A stretch of DNA of 5,047 nt from CAZKEG01 sp964601575 (lineage in GTDB: Bacteria; Desulfobacterota; Thermodesulfobacteria; Thermodesulfobacteriales; Thermodesulfatatoraceae). Below, one piece after another: positions 1-5,047 of this stretch. The notes beneath the pieces were generated by a model. That model did no database searches, was not told where the DNA came from, and was given only the letters and a program-made list of their open reading frames with translations. Position numbers and translations under genes: made by a program. The stretch's first letter is position 1. Every line of letters starts with the position of its first letter. The DNA lies in assembly GCA_964601575.1 (NCBI GenBank), contig CAZROA010000010.1, positions 1 to 5,047 of the forward strand, given 5' to 3'.

Positions 1-2
1 GT

Positions 3-8
3 TATAAT
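3..8 (+). promoter_or_regulatory. Putative -10 promoter element (TATAAT) for xerC-hslV-hslU
   Basis: A perfect sigma-70-type TATAAT hexamer lies directly before xerC, with only 8 bases (9-16) between it and the ATG at 17. Transcription normally begins about 7 bases after the -10 box, which would place the RNA start within a base or two of the ATG and give a leaderless or nearly leaderless message. No Shine-Dalgarno sequence is visible between the hexamer and the ATG, which agrees with this. The -35 box would lie outside the window, so the call rests on one hexamer in an AT-rich stretch. Confidence 0.45.
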
Positions 9-16
9 AAAATTTC

Positions 17-955
17 ATGGCTGTCCTAGAGGAGTTTATTAATTTTCTGGCGGCGGATAAAGGGGCCTCGGCCCAAACCATCCGGGCCTACCGAAAAGAC
101 CTTGAACAATTGGCCGAGTTCCTGAAGGGCAAAGACCTTGCTCAGGCAAGCCTCCCTGAGGTACGCCTTTTCCTGGCCCAATTGGCCAAAGAGTGTTCCA
201 AGACCACCCTTTCCCGGAAGGTGGCTAGCCTTCGGGCCTTTTTCAAATACTTAAAAAAACAAGGTCTTTTAAAAGACGAACGCCTACTTTATCTGCGAGG
301 CCCAAAGCTTGGGCTTCAGCTACCCCGGGTACTCTCGGTAGACGAGGCCTTTGCCTTGGTCACCGCTCCTAAAGGGCCTGATTTTAAGGCCCTACGCGAC
401 CGGGCTATTTTAGAGCTCCTTTACGGGGCTGGGCTTCGGGTCTCTGAGCTCTGTGGCCTGACCTTAGACGATGTCTCCTTAGAGGTCATGATCCTCCGGG
501 TAAGGGGCAAAGGTCGTAAGGAGAGATTAGCTCCTTTTGGACAAAAGGCCAAAGAGGCCTTGGTTGATTATCTACCGGCTAGGGAAGAACTTTTACTTAA
601 ACGCCGGAAGGAGACCAAGGCCCTTTTTCTGAATCAACGAGGAGGCCCACTCACCACCAGGAGTGTCCACCGCCTACTCAAATATTATGCCCTTCTTTTG
701 GGCCTGCCCAAGGTTTCTCCTCACACCCTGAGGCACTCCTTTGCCACCCATCTTCTTGAGTCCGGGGCTGATCTTCGGGCCATTCAAGAGATGCTCGGCC
801 ATGCCCGGCTCTCTACCACCCAGCGCTACACCCACCTTGATTTTTCCCATCTGGCCGCCACTTATGATGCCGCTCATCCCCGGGCCAAAAGGCCTTCGCC
901 CCTTGTCTCTTCCTCTGGCCATGTTAATGAAAAGGATCACCGAAAAAAGGACTAA
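17..955 (+). CDS. xerC: Site-specific tyrosine recombinase XerC/XerD family (XerC-like)
   Basis: This 312-residue protein is a cytoplasmic tyrosine recombinase. By family knowledge, Xer enzymes convert chromosome dimers to monomers at dif sites near the terminus. The N-terminal SAM-like core-binding domain spans about residues 1-90 and the catalytic domain about 105-290. All six catalytic positions are visible: R141 in the GLRVSEL motif, K165 in RGKGRKER, H236 and R239 in HTLRH, H262 in LGH, and the nucleophile Y271 in RYTH. The ATG at 17 gives the usual short N-terminus (MAVLEEFINFLAADKG), although no ribosome binding site precedes it. The family normally ends near the AHPRAK at 286-291; here about 20 extra polar, basic residues follow. 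Position directly before hslVU matches Bacillus codV-clpQY and favours a chromosomal housekeeping role over a phage or integron integrase. XerC versus XerD cannot be settled from one sequence. Confidence 0.93.
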   Translation: MAVLEEFINFLAADKGASAQTIRAYRKDLEQLAEFLKGKDLAQASLPEVRLFLAQLAKECSKTTLSRKVASLRAFFKYLKKQGLLKDERLLYLRGPKLGLQLPRVLSVDEAFALVTAPKGPDFKALRDRAILELLYGAGLRVSELCGLTLDDVSLEVMILRVRGKGRKERLAPFGQKAKEALVDYLPAREELLLKRRKETKALFLNQRGGPLTTRSVHRLLKYYALLLGLPKVSPHTLRHSFATHLLESGADLRAIQEMLGHARLSTTQRYTHLDFSHLAATYDAAHPRAKRPSPLVSSSGHVNEKDHRKKD

Positions 956-960
956 CGGAG
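956..960 (+). promoter_or_regulatory. Ribosome binding site of hslV
   Basis: CGGAG follows the xerC TAA stop directly and lies 5 bases before the ATG at 966. This decides the hslV start. The reading frame continues upstream into the end of xerC, with ATGs at 921 and 927 and a GTG at 960, but only the ATG at 966 has a Shine-Dalgarno-like sequence at suitable spacing. It also produces the expected short HslV propeptide. Confidence 0.6.
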
Positions 961-965
961 TGAAT

Positions 966-1493
966 ATGTTTAAAGGAACAACGGTTTTGGTCGTAAAAAA
1001 GGACAACCAGATAGTCATGGCCGGCGATGGCCAGGTCTCTCTCGGTGAAACGGTGATCAAACACAAGGCCCGTAAGGTCCGCCGGCTTTATCACGACAAA
1101 GTCCTGGTGGGTTTTGCCGGGGCCACGGCTGATGCCCTGACTCTTTTTGAAAGGCTGGAGAAAAAGCTTGAACAATACGGCGGGCAATTGGTAAGAGCCG
1201 CCGTGGAGCTGGCCAAAGATTGGCGTACGGAAAGGACCTTGCGGCGGCTTGAGGCCATGCTTATTGCCTGTGATAAGAATCACCTGCTTCTACTTTCTGG
1301 AGCCGGAGACGTAATGGAGCCAGATGAACCGGTGTTGGCCATTGGTTCAGGTGGGGCTATGGCCTTGGCGGCGGCTAAGGCCCTCCTGGCGCACACCAAT
1401 CTTTCCGCCAGAGAGATTGCCCTTGAGGCCCTGAAGATCGCTTCCTCGATCTGTGTCTACACCAACGACCAGATCATCATCGAGGAACTTTAA
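966..1493 (+). CDS. hslV: ATP-dependent protease subunit HslV (ClpQ), threonine peptidase
   Basis: This is the proteolytic core of the HslUV protease, a proteasome-beta-like N-terminal nucleophile hydrolase (peptidase family T1) that forms two stacked hexamers in the cytoplasm. The 175-residue product matches the usual length. A four-residue propeptide (MFKG) precedes Thr-Thr, so cleavage would expose T5 as the catalytic Thr1. Mature D17 (in GDGQ), K33 (in ARKVRR), the GFAG segment around mature residue 45 and S124 (in IGSGG) fall at the expected family positions. The signature segments AAVELAKDWRT and ICVYTND are well preserved. The gene starts 10 bases after xerC and ends 11 bases before hslU, indicating one operon and coordinated supply of both protease subunits. 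The longer reading frame upstream lies inside xerC and is not needed to complete the fold. Confidence 0.97.
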   Translation: MFKGTTVLVVKKDNQIVMAGDGQVSLGETVIKHKARKVRRLYHDKVLVGFAGATADALTLFERLEKKLEQYGGQLVRAAVELAKDWRTERTLRRLEAMLIACDKNHLLLLSGAGDVMEPDEPVLAIGSGGAMALAAAKALLAHTNLSAREIALEALKIASSICVYTNDQIIIEEL

Positions 1494-1500
1494 CGGAGGT
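1494..1500 (+). promoter_or_regulatory. Ribosome binding site of hslU
   Basis: CGGAGGT begins immediately after the hslV TAA stop and ends 4 bases before the hslU ATG at 1505. It is the strongest Shine-Dalgarno match in the + strand operon. The stop-plus-site string TAACGGAG is identical to the one at the xerC-hslV junction (953-960), so both junctions share one compact design. Confidence 0.75.
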
Positions 1501-1504
1501 TCGT

Positions 1505-2848
1505 ATGAAAGCGCTCACCGGAAGGGAACTCACTCCGCGAGAGATCGTAGCTGAGCTTGACAAATACATCGTCGGCCAAGACCGGGCCAAACGAGCGGTA
1601 GCCATCGCTTTACGCAATCGTTGGCGTCGCCAACAGGTCCCACCTCCGTTACAAGAAGAGATTTATCCCAAAAATATCATTATGATTGGCCCCACCGGAG
1701 TGGGTAAGACAGAGATCGCCAGGAGGCTCGCCCGTCTCTCTGGCTCGCCTTTTTTAAAGGTCGAGGCCACCAAGTTTACCGAAGTCGGTTACGTGGGCCG
1801 TGATGTAGAATCCATGATCCGTGATCTGACCCACATCGCCGTCGAAATGGTCCGGGCTGAGGAACAGAAACGGGTAGAGGAAAAGGCCGCCTTTTTGGCC
1901 GAAGAGCGCCTGCTTGATCTACTCTTGCCCCCTGTCTCGACCGAGACCCAACGGGCGGCGGATATGTCGGTCACCAGGGAGCGCTTTCGGGAGAAGCTTC
2001 GCCGCGGAGAGCTCGACGAGCGATATGTCGAACTTGAGGTCTCACAAAAACCCATGCCCATGGTCGAAGTCTTCGCTGCCACCGGCCTTGAAGATTTAGA
2101 ACAGCAATTGCGGGACATGATGGGCAATCTCTTCCCCAGGCGCCCCAAGAGAAAACGGGTCAAGGTCAAGGAGGCCCTGGAGATCCTCAAACAAGAAGAG
2201 GCCGCCAAACTAATCGACATGGACAAGGTCACCCGCGAGGCCATCCACCGGGTAGAGACCAGCGGCATCATCTTCATCGATGAGATCGACAAAATCGCCG
2301 CTCGGGCTGGCACCGGATCTGGGCCTGATGTCTCCCGCGAAGGGGTCCAGCGCGACCTCTTGCCTATTGTCGAGGGTACTACGGTAAATACCCGTTACGG
2401 GATGGTACGGACCGATCATATCCTCTTTATCGCCAGCGGGGCCTTTCACGTGGCCAAACCCTCGGACCTGATCCCCGAGCTTCAGGGGCGCTTCCCCATC
2501 CGGGTTGAACTCGATCCTTTGACCCAAAAGGATTTTGTCCGCATCCTGACCGAACCAGAAAACGCCCTGATCAAACAATATGTGGCCTTGCTTGAGACCG
2601 AGGGGGTGACTCTAGAATTTACCCCTGAAGGGATCGAGGAAATCGCCCGTATCGCCTATGAGGTCAATGAACGCACGGAAAACATTGGGGCCCGTAGGCT
2701 TTACACTGTCATGGAACGTCTGTTAGAAGAAATCTCTTTTGAGGCCCCAGATGTGGCCCCGACCAAGATCGTCATCACCGCGGATTACGTCCGTGAACGC
2801 CTGGCTGATGTGGCCAAAGATTTAGATCTGAGCCGCTTTATCCTCTAA
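1505..2848 (+). CDS. hslU: ATP-dependent protease ATPase subunit HslU (ClpY)
   Basis: HslU is the AAA+ unfoldase that caps HslV, unfolds substrates using ATP and threads them into the peptidase chamber. The 447-residue length is normal (E. coli 443). The N-terminus carries the family start (LTPREIVAELDKYIVGQ, 9-25). Walker A GPTGVGKT is at 62-69, the GYVG pore loop at 95-98, the charged and variable intermediate (I) domain at about 110-245, and Walker B with IIFIDEID at 255-262. R329 in LQGRFPIR is the likely arginine finger, and GARRLY at 396-400 carries the sensor-2 arginines. The C-terminal DLSRFIL is the conserved tail that docks between HslV subunits and activates them, so the pair should be functional. 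The ATG at 1505 has a good ribosome binding site. The stop overlaps the convergent MBL gene by 4 bp. Confidence 0.98.
   Translation: MKALTGRELTPREIVAELDKYIVGQDRAKRAVAIALRNRWRRQQVPPPLQEEIYPKNIIMIGPTGVGKTEIARRLARLSGSPFLKVEATKFTEVGYVGRDVESMIRDLTHIAVEMVRAEEQKRVEEKAAFLAEERLLDLLLPPVSTETQRAADMSVTRERFREKLRRGELDERYVELEVSQKPMPMVEVFAATGLEDLEQQLRDMMGNLFPRRPKRKRVKVKEALEILKQEEAAKLIDMDKVTREAIHRVETSGIIFIDEIDKIAARAGTGSGPDVSREGVQRDLLPIVEGTTVNTRYGMVRTDHILFIASGAFHVAKPSDLIPELQGRFPIRVELDPLTQKDFVRILTEPENALIKQYVALLETEGVTLEFTPEGIEEIARIAYEVNERTENIGARRLYTVMERLLEEISFEAPDVAPTKIVITADYVRERLADVAKDLDLSRFIL
2845..2848. other. Tail-to-tail overlap of hslU and MBL gene stop codons
   Basis: The hslU TAA occupies 2846-2848 and the TAG of the opposite-strand MBL gene occupies 2845-2847 read in reverse. 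The two convergent genes therefore share 4 bp and leave no intergenic space for an intrinsic terminator. I see no GC-rich stem followed by a T run on either strand close to this junction, so transcription from each side probably runs into the other gene or stops by Rho. Confidence 0.9.
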
Positions 2849-3612
2849 ACCTCAAGGGTTAGGCCGTCGTAGGCGGCGATTACTGGCAGGCCCAATTCGC
2901 GGGAGAGTTTTTCAGCCACCTGGTGGGGCCTGGCACGGATCATGGTCATCCCAAAATGGGTCAGGATGGCCTTTTGCGGCCTTAATTGGCTCAAGATCTC
3001 GCGAACATCGATCACCGAAAGGTGTTGCACATTGGGAGAAGGGTGGGGTTTGTAACGGACGACGTTCATGATGAGCACCTCACAGGCGGCATAGCTCTCA
3101 AGGAGCCGAGGGAAGTAGAGGGTGTCCACCAAAAAACCCACCCGTTTGGTCCCAAAGTCAAAGATAAGGCCGTAGGTCTCCGCCGTGTGATGGTGGCGAC
3201 AGGAGGTGCGAAACCGAATATTTTCGAGTTGATAATCGGTCTCAGGCTTAAGGACATTGATTTCTCTGAGATAAGGCCTTAGGTAACGTAAGACCACCGC
3301 ACTTTCGCCTTCCAGGCACTCCTTCGGGCAAAAGAGCACTCCTCGTTTTTTGAGTCCTCCTTCGGTCAGACCATCGATGAGGATGTTTACGTCATTAGAA
3401 TGATCTAAATGAGCATGGGTAAGGATGATGCCGGAGAGTTTTTCGACCTTGATCCGTGGCTTGGCCGTGGCCATGCGCACCAGGGTGCCTGGGCCGGGAT
3501 CAAGGATGACCCTGGTGCCCTGGTGTTCGATATAAGTCCCGGCCGAGGAACGCAACTGCCGCGCAACCACATACCTTGCCCCGGCGGTGCCTAAGATCTT
3601 GATGGTAGCCAT
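2845..3612 (-). CDS. MBL-fold metallo-hydrolase (RNase Z/PhnP-like), function unassigned
   Basis: This 255-residue protein is a metallo-beta-lactamase-fold hydrolase with an apparently complete two-metal site. The THAHLDH motif gives H66, H68, D70 and H71. A further His comes from the triplet at 140-142, the bridging Asp is D163 in FLVDT, and the last His is H219 in LTHFG. The N-terminal layout (LGTAGA, a polar stretch, then ILDPGPGTL at 36-44) and the HLS motif at 197-199 before LTHFG resemble the RNase Z and PhnP-type branch, whose members cleave phosphodiesters. A phosphodiesterase or nuclease role is plausible but not shown; it should not be called a beta-lactamase. No signal peptide or membrane segment is visible, so it is probably cytoplasmic. 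GGGAG at 3619-3623, 6 bases before the ATG, supports the start. It lies 54 bp downstream of the M16 gene on the same strand and is probably co-transcribed with it. Confidence 0.85.
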   Translation of the reverse strand: MATIKILGTAGARYVVARQLRSSAGTYIEHQGTRVILDPGPGTLVRMATAKPRIKVEKLSGIILTHAHLDHSNDVNILIDGLTEGGLKKRGVLFCPKECLEGESAVVLRYLRPYLREINVLKPETDYQLENIRFRTSCRHHHTAETYGLIFDFGTKRVGFLVDTLYFPRLLESYAACEVLIMNVVRYKPHPSPNVQHLSVIDVREILSQLRPQKAILTHFGMTMIRARPHQVAEKLSRELGLPVIAAYDGLTLEV

Positions 3613-3666
3613 AGCCTTCTCCCAGGCCTAAAGATAAAGCTTTTTCCAAGATAGGACAGGGGGCAA
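3613..3666 (-). promoter_or_regulatory. Short spacer between M16 and MBL genes with RBS for the MBL gene
   Basis: This 54-bp gap contains the MBL ribosome binding site (GGGAGAAGG on the - strand, 3615-3623). A small palindrome around AAAGCTTT and two copies of AAGATA on the + strand are also present. No GC-rich hairpin with a T run is visible, so I see no terminator separating the two genes, and no convincing promoter. Read-through from the M16 gene into the MBL gene is the simplest reading. Confidence 0.5.
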
Positions 3667-4944
3667 TTAAGGCCCAAGTTCTAAAATTTGGGAGACCTTT
3701 GCTTCCAGCTCTTTCTTTTCGACAGGGCCAAGGACCACCAAGGCTGGCCTTTTAGAAAAGACCTCTTGGCCGAAAGATTCTATTTCTTTGGGCTTTAAGG
3801 CCTTAAGGCGCTCGATGGTCTCTTCATAGGGGATATACCGGGAAAAAAGAATCTCATTACGGGCTATGCGGGTCATCCGGGTCTCTGGGCTATCTGAAGA
3901 GAGGAGGAGCGCGCCCTTAAGGTGATCAAGGGCGGCGGAAAATTCTCCTTGTTCAAAGCGCCCTTCACAAAGGGCCTTAATCTCCTGGTGGATGACCAAA
4001 AGTGTTTCCCATAAATTTTCTTTTTCTACCGCGGCGTAAATGCCCAGGACACCTATGTCTTCATAGAGTGAGAGATAAGAGTAGACGGCATAAGCCAAAC
4101 CCCTTCGTTCACGGATCTCTTGAAAGAGCCGGGAGCTCATCGTCCCGCCGAGGAGGGTGTTGAAGAGCAGGGCGGCGTAACGTCTCTCAGAAGCAGCACC
4201 CGGAGTAGGTACCCCTAGGACAAAATGGACCTGTTCCAGTTTCTTGGTCACCACCTCGAGCCCGGAACAAGGGGTAGGAGGTCGGCGAACACCCCCTTTA
4301 GGCCCAGGCGGTAGGTGGCCGAAGTACTTCTCGACCAAGTTGAGTAAGCTTTGGTGTTCAGTCGCCCCAGCAGCAGAGATCACCACCCTTAGTCCGGTGT
4401 AAAGGCGTTTAAAATAGTCTTTGATCCCTTCTGGGCTAAATTGGGAGACCGTCTCCCAGGTACCGAGGATGGGCCGCCCTAGGGCATGACCTCCCCAGAT
4501 AAAACGGGCAAAGAGGTCATGGACCAGCTCTTCCGGGGAATCTTCGACCATCTTAATTTCCTGAAGGACGATCTGTTTTTCGCGCTCTACGTCCTCGTCG
4601 GCAAAGCGCGAGTGCAAAAAGAGGTCAGCCAGAAGATCGATCAGATCAGGCAGGTGCTCCGGAAGGACCTTGGCGTGAAAACAGGTATTTTCCCGAGAGG
4701 TAAAGGCATTGGAATATCCACCTAGTCGATCCATTTCCTTGGCGATTTCCTGGGCCGAGCGTCTATCCGTGCCCTTAAAAAGCATGTGTTCGATGAAGTG
4801 GGTAAGGCCGGCTTCCTTCGGGGCCTCATCCCTTGAACCGACGTTGACCCAGATCCCAAAGGCCACCGTGGGGAATTCAGGAATTTCTTCAGTCAGGACC
4901 CGCATACCGTTCGGCAGAGTGGTCTTGTGAAATTTGACCCGCAT
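3667..4944 (-). CDS. M16-family zinc metallopeptidase (insulinase/processing peptidase-like)
   Basis: M16 peptidases are clam-shaped zinc enzymes that degrade peptides. The inverted zinc motif HFIEH is intact (numbering from the ATG at 4944: H49, E52, H53), and the third ligand is E129 in QEIKMVED, at the family spacing. The N-terminal half (about 5-210) is the active M16 domain. The C-terminal half (about 215-420) is the inactive-like domain with LLGGTMSSRLFQEIRERRGLAYAV, whose Arg and Tyr complete the active site. The total of 425 residues is typical of the PqqL/YmxG/mitochondrial-processing-peptidase-like single-chain group. I chose the ATG at 4942-4944 because family members begin just before the K-x-x-L-x-N-G segment. 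A TTG at 4978-4980 would add 12 residues unlike the family and has only a weak ribosome binding site. No signal peptide is apparent, so it is likely cytoplasmic; the substrate is unknown. Confidence 0.92.
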   Translation of the reverse strand: MRVKFHKTTLPNGMRVLTEEIPEFPTVAFGIWVNVGSRDEAPKEAGLTHFIEHMLFKGTDRRSAQEIAKEMDRLGGYSNAFTSRENTCFHAKVLPEHLPDLIDLLADLFLHSRFADEDVEREKQIVLQEIKMVEDSPEELVHDLFARFIWGGHALGRPILGTWETVSQFSPEGIKDYFKRLYTGLRVVISAAGATEHQSLLNLVEKYFGHLPPGPKGGVRRPPTPCSGLEVVTKKLEQVHFVLGVPTPGAASERRYAALLFNTLLGGTMSSRLFQEIRERRGLAYAVYSYLSLYEDIGVLGIYAAVEKENLWETLLVIHQEIKALCEGRFEQGEFSAALDHLKGALLLSSDSPETRMTRIARNEILFSRYIPYEETIERLKALKPKEIESFGQEVFSKRPALVVLGPVEKKELEAKVSQILELGP

Positions 4945-4960
4945 GCCGGGTGAAATACCC
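4937..4960 (-). promoter_or_regulatory. Overlapping small inverted repeats around the M16 start codon
   Basis: Read on the - strand, GGGT-ATTTC-ACCC (4948-4960) and ACCCG-GCATG-CGGGT (4937-4951) are two short hairpins that share the central ACCC, so only one can form at a time. The second holds the ATG in its loop. This matters only if the transcript begins upstream of 4960. The stems are 4-5 bp, so chance is a real possibility. Confidence 0.25.
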
Positions 4961-4980
4961 AGAAGCCCCTCTCCCGTCAA
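4952..4980 (-). promoter_or_regulatory. Candidate promoter for the M16-MBL unit (TTGACG / TATTTC)
   Basis: On the - strand, TTGACG (4975-4980) matches five of six -35 consensus bases. Exactly 17 bp later comes TATTTC (4952-4957), a weak -10 match sharing only the first three bases with TATAAT. The ATG at 4944 follows after 7 bases, so a transcript from here would be leaderless. The same TTG triplet is also the alternative upstream start codon. The weak -10 keeps this tentative. Confidence 0.25.
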
Positions 4981-5047
4981 CCGCTTTTTAGAACTACTCT
5001 GGTTCCAGATAAAAATAGAAAAACGCCAAACTACTTAACCTAATCGG
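4981..5047. promoter_or_regulatory. AT-rich upstream region of the M16 gene, no gene seen
   Basis: This 67-bp edge segment is richer in A and T than the coding DNA and has no supported reading frame. On the - strand it has T-rich runs (CTATTTTTATC, around 5008-5020) that might serve as an upstream promoter, but no clear -35/-10 pair. A weak inverted repeat lies at 4989-5007 (arms TAGAAC and GTTCCA around a 7-base loop, pairing fully only as RNA from the - strand with one G-U pair). It may hold regulatory sequence for the M16 gene or the end of the neighbouring intergenic region. Confidence 0.3.

Noticed and set aside
17..955. Tyrosine recombinase as a sign of an integrated phage or genomic island
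   Set aside because: The protein looks like a housekeeping Xer, its neighbours are hslVU, and there are no att-like repeats, tRNA genes, phage genes or compositional shift in the window.
741..965. An upstream extension of the hslV reading frame by 75 codons
   Set aside because: It overlaps the catalytic C-terminus of xerC, has no HslV-like sequence, and would bury the N-terminal catalytic Thr behind a very long propeptide. The ATG at 966 has a ribosome binding site and the expected propeptide.
674..1283. Two antisense frames (130 and 119 residues) opposite xerC and hslV
   Set aside because: Both are shadows of well-conserved genes, with low-complexity translations and no domain signature.
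1789..2313. A 174-residue open frame on the - strand inside hslU
   Set aside because: It lies wholly opposite the conserved hslU I-domain and Walker B region, is rich in Ser and Arg as expected for an antisense frame of charged codons, and shows no recognisable motif or ribosome binding site.
2845..3612. Beta-lactamase or antibiotic resistance function for the MBL protein
   Set aside because: It lacks a signal peptide, and its metal-site layout is of the RNase Z/PhnP type, not that of a secreted class B beta-lactamase.
3625..3660. An AAAGCTTT palindrome and AAGATA repeats as a terminator or operator between the M16 and MBL genes
   Set aside because: The palindrome is short and AT-rich with no GC stem, and the repeats are six bases long; neither exceeds what chance would give in 54 bp.
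1..5047. CRISPR array, toxin-antitoxin pair, retron, riboswitch or other hidden system
   Set aside because: Almost all DNA is covered by five conserved genes, no spaced repeats are visible, and the remaining gaps (10, 11, 54 and 67-103 bp) are too small and show no such structure.

Overview
The window is a compact bacterial chromosomal segment with five genes and almost no non-coding DNA. The left block, on the + strand (17-2848), holds a XerC-type tyrosine recombinase followed 10 and 11 bp later by hslV and hslU, the peptidase and ATPase of the HslUV (ClpQY) protease. The right block, on the - strand (2845-4980), holds an M16-family zinc peptidase and, 54 bp downstream of it, an MBL-fold metallo-hydrolase. 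The two blocks converge tail to tail and their stop codons overlap by 4 bp, so there is no intergenic terminator between them.

Organism: the xerC-hslV-hslU order is known from Firmicutes (codV-clpQ-clpY of Bacillus) and occurs in several other lineages. The HslV N-terminus (a short MFKG propeptide before Thr-Thr) and the moderately GC-rich, GGCC-heavy coding style, together with protein surfaces rich in Lys, Arg and Glu, would fit a thermophilic Thermodesulfobacteriota-like (deltaproteobacterial) bacterium. That placement is an inference of low confidence. No 16S rRNA, tRNA or other phylogenetic marker is present.

How the genes work together: HslV (a double hexameric threonine peptidase) and HslU (an unfoldase ring) form one ATP-dependent cytoplasmic protease. 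The recombinase would resolve chromosome dimers, and its coupling to hslUV looks like shared transcription rather than shared biochemistry. The M16 peptidase and MBL protein are probably co-transcribed. The MBL substrate cannot be assigned from sequence.

All catalytic residues I could locate are intact, and I see no mobile element, CRISPR array, RNA gene or pseudogene. The region is essentially housekeeping. The most interesting features are expression signals. A perfect TATAAT lies 8 nt before the xerC ATG, and a possible -35/-10 pair lies 7 nt before the internal ATG of the M16 gene; both suggest leaderless transcripts. The M16 ATG also sits in the loop of one of two mutually exclusive small hairpins. 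I found no convincing undescribed system.
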